DNA from: Bermanella sp034110565
Lineage (GTDB): Bacteria > Pseudomonadota > Gammaproteobacteria > Pseudomonadales > Oceanobacteraceae
Direction of reading: 5' to 3'
Assembly: GCA_034110565.1 (NCBI GenBank)
Contig: JAWUYY010000019.1
Coordinates: forward strand, 1-28,115
DNA: 28,115 nt
Part shown: positions 7,122 through 14,909 of the stretch, in pieces
Numbering within the stretch: the stretch's first letter is position 1
Layout of the letters: each line of letters begins with the position of its first letter
Position numbers and translations under genes: made by a program
Notes under the pieces: generated by a model
The model's database searches: none
Seen by the model: the letters and a program-made list of their open reading frames with translations, nothing else
What the model was told of the DNA's origin: nothing

Positions 7122-9092
7122 ATGACTGGCCGTATCCCCCAAAATTTCATCGATGATTTACTGTCCCGCGTTAATATAGTTGATGTGGTAGATAGTCGTA
7201 TACGCCTGAAAAAAGCTGGCAAGAACCACAGTGCCTGCTGCCCTTTTCATAGCGAAAAAACCCCCTCGTTCACCGTCGCATCTGACAAACAGTTCTATTA
7301 TTGCTTCGGTTGTGGCGCAAAAGGCAATGCTATTGGCTTTGTCATGGAATACGATCATATCGATTTTCCAGAAGCGGTGGAGTTATTAGCTGGTACCGTC
7401 GGCCTTGAAGTGCCCAAAGAAGAAACCAGCCCGTTTCAGCAAAAACAGCAGCAAGAACGGGCCTCTCATTACAACTTAATGAGCAGTGCCAGCGAGTTTT
7501 ATCAACAACAACTGCGCTTTCATGCTGAAAAAGACGCCCCCGTTAATTACCTAAAAAAACGCGGGCTCTCTGGCAAAGCCGCTAAGTTTTTTGGTATCGG
7601 TTTCGCACCACCTGGCTGGGATAACTTAAAAAACACCCTAGCTACCGATGACGACAAGCTTAAAGGTCTCATTGATACCGGCATGCTCATCAGCAAAGAC
7701 GATGGTAAATGCTATGACCGCTTTCGTAATCGCGTGGTATTTCCTATTCGTGATGTCCGCGGGCGCACCATCGCATTTGGTGCTCGCACACTCGGTGACG
7801 ACAAACCCAAATACCTAAACAGCCCAGAAACCCCCATTTTCAATAAAGGCCATGAGTTATACGGCCTTTACGAGTGCCGCCAAATTCGCCAGCCCCTAAA
7901 GCGCTTTGTAGTGGTCGAAGGCTATATGGACGTGGTCGCACTGCATGAGTTTGGCGTACATTACGCCGTGGCCACCTTAGGCACCGCCACCAGCACCACA
8001 CATCTACAAAAATTATTTAAGATCGCCCCAGAAATTGTATTTTGTTTCGACGGTGATGCTGCTGGACGCAAAGCCGCTAAACGAGGGTTAGAATTAGTTT
8101 TACCCGTACTAGAAGACGGCCAACAAATTCGTTTTATGTTCCTACCCGAAGGGGAAGACCCGGATACCGTGGTACGTAAAGAAGGCAAAGCCGGTTTTGA
8201 ACAGCGCTTACAATACGCCCAAGGCATCAGTGAATTTTTACTGCAAACCATCAAGCAAGATATAGATGATAGCGACAGCCTAGAAGGCCGTGCTCGCTTG
8301 GCCAAACTAGCCGCACCCATGATTCAGCAGATCCCGGGGCCGGCCCTTAAAAGCTTATTCTGGCAGGCTCTAGCAGAAGAAACCCGCCTTGAACGTCAAG
8401 AACTCAAAGACATGGGTCAAGCAGAAGAGAACATCACATTAATGCGCGAACAGCAGCGTGAAAACCAAGTCAGCTCTGCTCCCAGCACACAAACGCACAG
8501 TGATGGCCATCATTACGAAGATGCGCCTAGTCATCACGATGATGAATACGCACAAGCAGCCACTAACGTAGCCGAACATCCGCTAATCAAGCAAGCCATT
8601 GCATTAATTTTACACGCACCCCACGTGGTGCAGAGCTTTGGCGACCTCGCATTTTTGCAAACCTACGAAGGCCATTACAGCCAATTACTACAAAGGCTCA
8701 TTGCACAACTGCAAGCATCACCTCAGCAAACCCTGCTAGATGCACTGAGCTTGCTTGCTACAGATGGTGATTACCAAGAATATAAAAGCCTGACCGAACA
8801 GCACAATCGAAGTGAAGGCCACCTAAGCCAAGAGCAAGTCGCTACAGACTGCCTAAGTCAGTTACGTTTAAAGACTGCCAAGCAAATGAAGGCTAAATTA
8901 ATTCGCCAAGCCGCCAACAAGGGTGGCTTTAAACATCTACAATCAGATGAACAACAGATGTTTCAATGGGCTAGCGCGATACTGGATTTGAACCTTTTAC
9001 ACAGCAAGCTCATCAAAGCAGGTGGAAAGCTTGAGTCACTTACTCCTCAAGAACAGGATGAATATCGCCAATTAACAGGGCAGACCCCTTGA
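7122..9092 (+). CDS. dnaG: DNA primase
   Basis: 656-residue primase that makes RNA primers at the replication fork with DnaB helicase. The N-terminal CHC2 zinc domain has C40, H43, C61 and C64. The TOPRIM catalytic core has E266 in VVVEGYMD and D310/D312 in DGDAAGR, matching E. coli E265/D309/D311. The RNA-polymerase-like domain has the FRNRVVFPIRD and KYLNSPETPIFNKG motifs. The C-terminal third (about 440-656), the DnaB-binding part, is divergent; a His/Asp/Gln-rich linker lies at about 450-495. It follows yqeY by 29 bases, with TAAGGG as ribosome-binding site. Confidence 0.98.
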   Translation: MTGRIPQNFIDDLLSRVNIVDVVDSRIRLKKAGKNHSACCPFHSEKTPSFTVASDKQFYYCFGCGAKGNAIGFVMEYDHIDFPEAVELLAGTVGLEVPKEETSPFQQKQQQERASHYNLMSSASEFYQQQLRFHAEKDAPVNYLKKRGLSGKAAKFFGIGFAPPGWDNLKNTLATDDDKLKGLIDTGMLISKDDGKCYDRFRNRVVFPIRDVRGRTIAFGARTLGDDKPKYLNSPETPIFNKGHELYGLYECRQIRQPLKRFVVVEGYMDVVALHEFGVHYAVATLGTATSTTHLQKLFKIAPEIVFCFDGDAAGRKAAKRGLELVLPVLEDGQQIRFMFLPEGEDPDTVVRKEGKAGFEQRLQYAQGISEFLLQTIKQDIDDSDSLEGRARLAKLAAPMIQQIPGPALKSLFWQALAEETRLERQELKDMGQAEENITLMREQQRENQVSSAPSTQTHSDGHHYEDAPSHHDDEYAQAATNVAEHPLIKQAIALILHAPHVVQSFGDLAFLQTYEGHYSQLLQRLIAQLQASPQQTLLDALSLLATDGDYQEYKSLTEQHNRSEGHLSQEQVATDCLSQLRLKTAKQMKAKLIRQAANKGGFKHLQSDEQQMFQWASAILDLNLLHSKLIKAGGKLESLTPQEQDEYRQLTGQTP

Positions 9093-9144
9093 AAGAGTAA
9101 AAAATAACCCCATTATCAATCACTTAATCACATCAGTGCTGGAT

Positions 9145-9176
9145 AACCCGTAACCAGATGATTATAATTACGGGTT
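9145..9176. promoter_or_regulatory. Inverted repeat enclosing a TATAAT hexamer, upstream of rpoD
   Basis: AACCCGTAA (9145-9153) and TTACGGGTT (9168-9176) form a perfect 9-bp inverted repeat with a 14-base centre that contains TATAAT (9163-9168). It lies 36 bases before the rpoD ATG. It may be an internal rpoD promoter with an operator, or an RNA hairpin in the operon transcript (RNase-processing site). No clear -35 is visible. Confidence 0.45.
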
Positions 9177-9212
9177 CGATTCGCGTACAGTGCAGGACAA
9201 CATAGGGTATAT

Positions 9213-11063
9213 ATGGCCGCCACACAACAGTCCCGTCTTAAAGAGCTCATAGCCAAAGGTAAGGAACAAGGTTATCTAACCTATGCCCAGGTAAATGACC
9301 ACCTTCCAGATGACATTGCTACTCCAGAGCAAGTTGAAGATATCATTCGCATGATCAACGACATCGGTATTTCCGTTGCCGAGGTTGCGCCGGATGCCGA
9401 CGCTATGATCATGGGCGACAACAACACTGATGAAGCAGCAATGGAAGAGGCCGCCGCGGCACTTGCAGCTGTCGAAAGTGATGTGGGCCGCACCACTGAC
9501 CCAGTACGCATGTATATGCGTGAAATGGGCACAGTTGAACTTTTGACCCGTGAAGGGGAAATCGTCATAGCCAAACGAATCGAAGAAGGTATTCGTGAAG
9601 TAATGGCTGCTCTATCTTATTTTCCCGGTTCAGTACGTAAAGTATTAACAGCCGTCGAAGAATCCATGGCAGACGAAGAAATTAACCGTCTTGGCGATGT
9701 ATTCAATGGCTTCATCGATGCCAGCGACGACGACCCAGTACCTGCAACCCCTATCTCTGCTGAAGCAAAAGCTGAAAAAGAGAAAGAAAAAGAAAAAGAG
9801 AAAGAAGAGTCTGGCGACACCACCGACGACACCACTGATGATGCACCGACAGGTCCTGATCCAGTTGAAGTTAAGCGTCGCATGGCTGAAATTGATAAAC
9901 AGCTTATCAAAACTGAAAAAGCCATCGAAAAACATGGCCGAGGCAGCAAACAAGGTGACAAAGAAAACGGCCTACTAGCCGAACTATTTGCACCCATTAA
10001 GCTCTCTCCAAAATACTTTGACGAACTCGTGGGCAATGCCCGTGACAACCTTGATGCCATCCGTGCTCAAGAGCGTCAGCTTATGACCATTCTGACACGT
10101 AAGTGTAAAATGAATCGTCAAGAGTTCATCAAGTCTTACCAAGGCAATGAAGGCAATATTGCATGGGTAAGCACACTAATTGAAAGCGGCAAGAACTACT
10201 CAGAGTCAACTGCTAACAACAAATACGACCTAGAACGCGCACAAAAGAAAATTGGCCAAGTTTCTAAACGTGTTGGTATTCCAATTACCGACATTAAAGA
10301 AATCAACCGTCGCGTGAGTATTGGTGAAGCCCGTGCTCGTCGTGCGAAAAAAGAAATGGTTGAAGCCAACTTACGTTTGGTTATCTCCATTGCGAAAAAA
10401 TACACAAACCGTGGTTTGCAGTTCTTAGATTTAATCCAAGAAGGCAACATCGGCTTGATGAAAGCCGTAGACAAATTTGAATACCGTCGTGGTTACAAGT
10501 TCTCGACTTACGCCACATGGTGGATTCGTCAGGCGATTACTCGTTCGATTGCTGACCAAGCACGTACCATACGTATTCCGGTACACATGATCGAAACCAT
10601 CAACAAGCTAAACCGTGTAAGCCGTCAAATGCTTCAGGAAATGGGCCGTGAAGCCACACCTGAAGAACTGGCTGAACGCATGGATATGCCTGAAGATAAG
10701 ATTCGCAAAGTGCTTAAGATTGCCAAAGAGCCTATCTCCATGGAAACGCCAATTGGCGATGATGAAGATAGCCATCTAGGTGACTTCATCGAAGACGCCA
10801 ACGGCTCTAGCCCTATCGACCATGCCACCGAAACTGGCCTGATTGATGCGACTCGCGGTGTACTTGGCGGCCTAACCGCTCGTGAAAGCAAAGTACTGCG
10901 TATGCGCTTTGGTATCGACATGAACACTGACCACACCCTTGAGGAAGTGGGCAAACAGTTCGACGTTACCCGTGAGCGTATTCGTCAGATCGAAGCAAAA
11001 GCGTTGCGTAAACTACGCCACCCTAGCCGCAGCGACCATTTACGTTCGTTCTTAGACGAGTAA
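9213..11063 (+). CDS. rpoD: RNA polymerase housekeeping sigma factor (sigma-70, RpoD)
   Basis: 616-residue group 1 sigma factor. Region 1.1 is at about residues 5-80, and region 1.2 begins near DPVRMYMREMGTVELL. A non-conserved region spans about 130-380, then region 2 with DLIQEGNIGLMKAVDKFEYR and the -10-recognising YATWWIRQAI (from Y433). Region 3 is IPVHMIETINKLNR onward, and region 4 has VTRERIRQIEAKALRKLR for -35 recognition. The ATG at 9213 has AGGG upstream. The non-conserved region contains five Glu-Lys pairs at 188-197, then Thr/Asp repeats, an unusually low-complexity insert. It is the last gene of the operon, followed by two hairpins. Confidence 0.99.
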   Translation: MAATQQSRLKELIAKGKEQGYLTYAQVNDHLPDDIATPEQVEDIIRMINDIGISVAEVAPDADAMIMGDNNTDEAAMEEAAAALAAVESDVGRTTDPVRMYMREMGTVELLTREGEIVIAKRIEEGIREVMAALSYFPGSVRKVLTAVEESMADEEINRLGDVFNGFIDASDDDPVPATPISAEAKAEKEKEKEKEKEESGDTTDDTTDDAPTGPDPVEVKRRMAEIDKQLIKTEKAIEKHGRGSKQGDKENGLLAELFAPIKLSPKYFDELVGNARDNLDAIRAQERQLMTILTRKCKMNRQEFIKSYQGNEGNIAWVSTLIESGKNYSESTANNKYDLERAQKKIGQVSKRVGIPITDIKEINRRVSIGEARARRAKKEMVEANLRLVISIAKKYTNRGLQFLDLIQEGNIGLMKAVDKFEYRRGYKFSTYATWWIRQAITRSIADQARTIRIPVHMIETINKLNRVSRQMLQEMGREATPEELAERMDMPEDKIRKVLKIAKEPISMETPIGDDEDSHLGDFIEDANGSSPIDHATETGLIDATRGVLGGLTARESKVLRMRFGIDMNTDHTLEEVGKQFDVTRERIRQIEAKALRKLRHPSRSDHLRSFLDE

Positions 11064-11072
11064 ATCGCAAAC

Positions 11073-11105
11073 TAAGCCTAAGTTTCTAAGGAAATCATAG
11101 GCTTA
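11073..11105 (+). terminator. Hairpin after rpoD (attenuating or processing structure)
   Basis: TAAGCCTA (11073-11080) pairs with TAGGCTTA (11098-11105) around a 17-base loop. No T tract follows, so it is probably an mRNA-end stabilising or processing structure ahead of the true terminator. Confidence 0.45.
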
Positions 11106-11117
11106 GGGCTAGTCAAG

Positions 11118-11152
11118 AAGAGCATCGGCCTTTATAATCCGTTGCTCTTTTT
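11118..11152 (+). terminator. Rho-independent terminator of the rpsU-rpoD operon
   Basis: AAGAGCA-T-CGG pairs with CCG-T-TGCTCTT (one T/T mismatch) and runs into a six-T tract, between rpoD and the tRNA. Confidence 0.88.
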
Positions 11153-11216
11153 TATTGCTTATAACAAACCGTTTAAGCCGTAAAAAAGACCTCAATACCA
11201 AGTTCTTTGGTTTTGC

Positions 11217-11293
<77 letters not shown>

Positions 11294-11299
11294 TCTACA

Positions 11300-11320
11300 C
11301 CCCAGTATTCATGGGGCTTT
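11300..11320 (+). terminator. Probable tRNA terminator
   Basis: CCCCA (11300-11304) pairs with TGGGG (11312-11316), followed by CTTT, immediately 3' of the tRNA. The short stem and weak T tract make this tentative. Confidence 0.45.
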
Positions 11321-11467
11321 CAAAGAAACACCATCAAATTAAAAACCTCTAGTGAAATCTCTGTGCTACCCATGTGCTACTTTTGAAGCATGTCTTTCCG
11401 AGATATTTGGCTTTTATCCATGATTTTGTATACGATTTAGTCAACAAGGATGACTAAGGCAAATACC

Positions 11468-11884
11468 ATGGAATCAAACTTAACTGCACTCATTGAAGAT
11501 TACTCAGTATCCCTTGAACTCGGAATCAACAATGACGGGTACTCTAAAGACGCTCATTTAGATACATTTGTATTAAATAACTTGAGCACTATTATGTTAA
11601 ATACAGTAATAATCAGCCCGACAGATAAAAAAAACATAAATTTAGTTTTAGAGTGCTTTTCAGGACAAAAGAACTCTGCAAGCTATACAAGCAAACTAAA
11701 AGCTTGGAGGAATTACAGCAACAGCGTTCAAAGACAAGCAAACCCTTATATCCCTCCCCAAAATATTGGTCATATTGGCAGAAGTAGAAAGAACGTAATG
11801 GAAGGCTGGGTCAATATACCCCAGATGGCAGCAAGCAACCTGCCTTCACTACTTAAACCGGATAAGCCGCTCTCTATATATTGA
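11468..11884 (+). CDS. Hypothetical protein of the accessory island
   Basis: 138 residues from ATG 11468, which has AAGG 8 bases upstream; an in-frame ATG at 11450 would add six residues but its AAGG is too close. I recognise no family. It is a polar, soluble-looking protein with no membrane segment or signal peptide. The N-terminal half has acidic and Asn-rich stretches, a central KLKAWRNYSNSVQRQ segment looks helical and basic, and the tail is Pro-rich (NLPSLLKPDKPLSIY). It lies between the tRNA and the nuclease/beta/RES cassette, on the same strand but 205 bases away, so probably a separate unit. AT-rich composition matches the cassette. A TTGGCT-16-TATACG pair at 11407-11434 is a weak promoter candidate. 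Confidence 0.55.
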   Translation: MESNLTALIEDYSVSLELGINNDGYSKDAHLDTFVLNNLSTIMLNTVIISPTDKKNINLVLECFSGQKNSASYTSKLKAWRNYSNSVQRQANPYIPPQNIGHIGRSRKNVMEGWVNIPQMAASNLPSLLKPDKPLSIY

Positions 11885-12089
11885 GGCTGACAAATCCAAG
11901 AGCTCAAGATTTGTAATCTCGGATTATAATTGAACATGAAAGCCCAGAGAAAGGGTTATAAAATACTAAACAGAAGACTTTTTAGCGCTTAGATTTGATT
12001 TATTTGATGGTCTTTTCAAGCTAACGTTAATCTTCAAAATAAGATACCATAAGACTCATGATTAAATCGCCTTTAAACCAGATCTCAAA

Positions 12090-12920
12090 ATGAACAAACA
12101 AGAGCTCATAAAATTAGCCAAGCTATTCACAAGTAATACCTTATCTAAGGTAGCTTTGAGTACCTCTCACGACAATTCGTTGTTTGACGCTATGCAGCTA
12201 CTTGGACTAGAAAACAGTTCAGTAAAAACACTATACGATAAAGCATATTCATACCTATTTAGTAACTATCAAAATGAATATATTTATAAGAATACTCTCG
12301 CAATTAGACATTTGCTTGGAAAGCATTCTCTTAAAACAAGCACAATGCTTTCCGAATTTAGAGTAGGAAAAAATAAAGCTGACTGTGTAATCATAAATGG
12401 TTCATCCACTTGCTACGAAATCAAAACAAATCAAGACAGCTTACAAAAGTTGAACAATCAAATTAACTCTTATGAAAAAGTATTTGATTACATTTATGTT
12501 GTCACTGGAAATAAACATACACAGGAAGTTCTCAAACAATACCCAAGCCATATCGGTGTAATAGAACTCAAAAACAACAGTTACTTTCATTATCATCGAA
12601 AAGCAAAGTTATTAGTCGATAATTTTGATATTGCTACAATGTTGAAGTCCCTAAGAAAAGAAGAGTATTCTTACCTAGCAAACCGTTTAAATATAGATAC
12701 CAGCAACATACCTAATGGATTGCTATTCAGTTATTGCCAAGAGAACATATTAAACAAAAAAAGGGCTCATGTTAGAGATGAATTTAGAAATACTCTTAAA
12801 AAGTTTAGATCTATCGACTCTGAATTTATTAGCAATCTTCCCGCACCTCTAAAAGCTGCAGCAATTAATTATAATTTCTCAAAAAAAGAAATTAAATCAT
12901 TAACAAAAGTATTTGCATAA
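12090..12920 (+). CDS. sce7726-family protein, PD-(D/E)XK nuclease-like
   Basis: 276 residues. The central part shows a PD-(D/E)XK nuclease core: E89 in a SEFRVG segment, D98 in NKADCV, then E110-x-K112 in CYEIKTN, followed by Q124 and Y128 in the LNNQINSYEKVFDYIYVVT stretch, the Q-x3-Y helix of RecB/Mrr-like nucleases. The N-terminus (about 1-80) is helical; the C-terminal third is helical and basic. Its resemblance to the sce7726 family, usually found just before an sce7725 gene, is from memory of those families. The next gene starts 12 bases after the stop, so they form one operon. AGA arginine codons and low GC differ from the flanking core genes. The nuclease fold is inferred from motif order; the substrate is unknown. 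Confidence 0.75.
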   Translation: MNKQELIKLAKLFTSNTLSKVALSTSHDNSLFDAMQLLGLENSSVKTLYDKAYSYLFSNYQNEYIYKNTLAIRHLLGKHSLKTSTMLSEFRVGKNKADCVIINGSSTCYEIKTNQDSLQKLNNQINSYEKVFDYIYVVTGNKHTQEVLKQYPSHIGVIELKNNSYFHYHRKAKLLVDNFDIATMLKSLRKEEYSYLANRLNIDTSNIPNGLLFSYCQENILNKKRAHVRDEFRNTLKKFRSIDSEFISNLPAPLKAAAINYNFSKKEIKSLTKVFA

Positions 12921-12932
12921 GGAAATCAAAAA

Positions 12933-13832
12933 ATGTACTACCCGCTTTTAAGAGGCAAGCAGTACGAATTAATTGCCATTAGAGAACTAGCCAAAAACAC
13001 ATCGAACTTCAAGCCAATAATTGAGATTGTTAGAGATAACTTCTCTCAAATCGAGAAGGCAGTAAAGATTCTCAATGAACATAATATTGAACCAATTATT
13101 ATCGCCAACCCTTCAGTTGGTCCATTTAAAGACGAATTCATCGTAAATCAATTAAAAAAAATCCCCAAAATAGATTTTAAACTCTGCTACAGAGTTAATG
13201 ATTCTAATCTTCAAGAGATCCTTAAAGAAACAGATAATTTCAGCATACCTTCATGGGCTTGGTTGGATTCCGGACCAAGTAAGAATATTATTAACGCTAT
13301 TAAAGGTGCTGAAGCGACTATAATTGATCACAGCACCCCAAGTAATATATCTGCCCTGTTAAATAAAGTTGTATTAATAGGTGATTTTTTTGACAAACAT
13401 GAAAGAAACGCTGACTACCCTCCTAAAACTGGTTTTTCATACCTTCACTCGACTTGGAATAAGACCAATAATGCAATTGGTTTTAGCGATTATACCCTGA
13501 TGCCAAAAGCATATAGAGAGGGTGGTGGTCCTGCCTACGTAGTCACAATACACCTATCATATATTGATAACGACGAATTCGATGAAATGTTTGTAAAGCA
13601 CTTTTCATCAGATGATGATGGATCCGCAGCTAATCCAGCAGCAAAATTCTTGGAAGCCTTAAATAGATTAATACAAAATATAGAAGACGAAAACCTATTC
13701 ATAAACTCAACAGCTATAGAGGAATTTAAATCTCTCAGCGAGAAAAATCACTTTCCCGGCCTTGGATACATTAAAAAATTAAGCATAAAACATCACATTG
13801 AAACTATCAGTGATTACCTAGAAGGCAATTAA
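12933..13832 (+). CDS. sce7725 / beta-family protein
   Basis: 299 residues, opening MYYPLLRGKQYELIAIRELA, which I recognise as the start of the sce7725 family, part of the wider 'beta protein' family that includes phage T4 beta protein. Repeating beta-alpha segments (PIIEIVR, IEPIIIANP, IDFKLCYRV, EATIIDHS, KVVLIGDFF) suggest a TIM-barrel-like fold. A HSTWN segment, the YREGGGPAYVVTIHLSYI stretch and an acidic SSDDDG segment (about 226-231) follow. There is no signal peptide or membrane segment. AAGGAA 9 bases before the ATG is a good ribosome-binding site. It lies between the nuclease-like gene and the RES gene (2-base gap), so the three act together. Biochemical role unknown. Confidence 0.75.
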   Translation: MYYPLLRGKQYELIAIRELAKNTSNFKPIIEIVRDNFSQIEKAVKILNEHNIEPIIIANPSVGPFKDEFIVNQLKKIPKIDFKLCYRVNDSNLQEILKETDNFSIPSWAWLDSGPSKNIINAIKGAEATIIDHSTPSNISALLNKVVLIGDFFDKHERNADYPPKTGFSYLHSTWNKTNNAIGFSDYTLMPKAYREGGGPAYVVTIHLSYIDNDEFDEMFVKHFSSDDDGSAANPAAKFLEALNRLIQNIEDENLFINSTAIEEFKSLSEKNHFPGLGYIKKLSIKHHIETISDYLEGN

Positions 13833-13834
13833 CT

Positions 13835-14899
13835 GTGAAGAAAACATGCTTTAATTGTTTCTCAGATGATGCAATCAGAGAATATATACAAAGAAACGGC
13901 ATAAATGGTGACTGTAACTTCTGCAAGGAAGAAAATACATTGGTCTCACCAACCCAAGAAATCGAGCCACTACTTGAAGCGGCGCTAGCATGTCTTAAAA
14001 AAGATGACAACGGCTCTAAAATCACTGATATATTAGATCAGGATTTGAGAATATTTTCTCATAGAAAAATAAACAAACATCAACTAACCAAAGAAATCAT
14101 TCCTGAATTTAATCATGAAGAAACATACGGATTCACAAATAAATTATCCATAGAAAATGATTGGCTTGAATATAGAAAAGAAATCACCTTGAATAATAGG
14201 TTTTTTCCTTCAAAGGAGCTGAGTGAAAGTCTGTTTAATCACTCAAGAGGAAGTACACTTGAATCTCTTTTTATAGCATTTCTCTCAACACTGACAAAGA
14301 AATATTTTGAGCTCGATACATTTTGGCGTTCGAGAATATCAAACTGTCCTTTAAGCCATACTGAGATGGGAAAACCTCCTGCTGAACTAGCTTCTGCAGG
14401 AAGAGCTAACCCTCCTGGAATTGCTTATTTATATATGGCTAGTAATCCTGAAACCGCTATTAATGAAGTAAGGCCTCATCCAGGCTCCACTGTTTATGTA
14501 GCCAACTGCCAAATTGGTGTTGAGAAAACAATAAAGGTTTTAGATTTATGCCAGCCAGCAAATAAAGCTTCTATTCTAAAATTTGAAGAAGAATACATTC
14601 CTCATGTTATTCGAATACTTAAAATGCTTGAGGTTTTTGGAGAGGAACTATCTAAGCCAGTACTCCCTGATAAATCCCATATAGAATATGTTCCCACTCA
14701 GTACCTGTGTGAATTTTTAAAGCGACAAACAAGAACTCTACCTGATGGTAAAAAAGAGCCATTGTTTGATGGTATTAGATATAAAAGCTCACTTAACCCA
14801 GATGGATTTAACATTGTTCTATTCGATGATAGTAAAATTAACGTAGGGAATCCAGAAAAGGTAGTTATTACAAGAACCAATGTAGAGTTCAGAATATAA
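13835..14899 (+). CDS. Zinc-ribbon / HEPN-RES-NTD protein with C-terminal RES domain (putative NAD+-degrading toxin)
   Basis: 354 residues, starting at GTG 13835. The N-terminal zinc ribbon has C5, C8, C27 and C30 (CFNC and CNFC). A helical middle domain (about 40-160) resembles the HEPN/RES N-terminal domain. The RES domain has FWRSR (R165/R167), then AGRANPPGIAYLYMAS with E211 in INEVRP, and YKSSL (S318/S319), giving the Arg, Glu and Ser that name the family. Small RES toxins of the Xre-RES type destroy NAD+ and arrest growth. Here no Xre/MbcA-type antitoxin is adjacent; a beta-family and a nuclease-like gene precede it instead. That suggests a growth-arrest effector triggered by infection, which is inference. 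AT-rich, AGA-rich codon use marks it as acquired. Confidence 0.82.
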   Translation: MKKTCFNCFSDDAIREYIQRNGINGDCNFCKEENTLVSPTQEIEPLLEAALACLKKDDNGSKITDILDQDLRIFSHRKINKHQLTKEIIPEFNHEETYGFTNKLSIENDWLEYRKEITLNNRFFPSKELSESLFNHSRGSTLESLFIAFLSTLTKKYFELDTFWRSRISNCPLSHTEMGKPPAELASAGRANPPGIAYLYMASNPETAINEVRPHPGSTVYVANCQIGVEKTIKVLDLCQPANKASILKFEEEYIPHVIRILKMLEVFGEELSKPVLPDKSHIEYVPTQYLCEFLKRQTRTLPDGKKEPLFDGIRYKSSLNPDGFNIVLFDDSKINVGNPEKVVITRTNVEFRI

Positions 14900-14909
14900 A
14901 TATCTACAC

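Noticed and set aside
9645..10060. Opposite-strand and alternate-frame ORFs over the RpoD repeat region
   Set aside because: Their Phe- or Ser-rich or Lys-rich products arise from the low-complexity GAA/AAA and GAC/ACC codons of rpoD; shadows.
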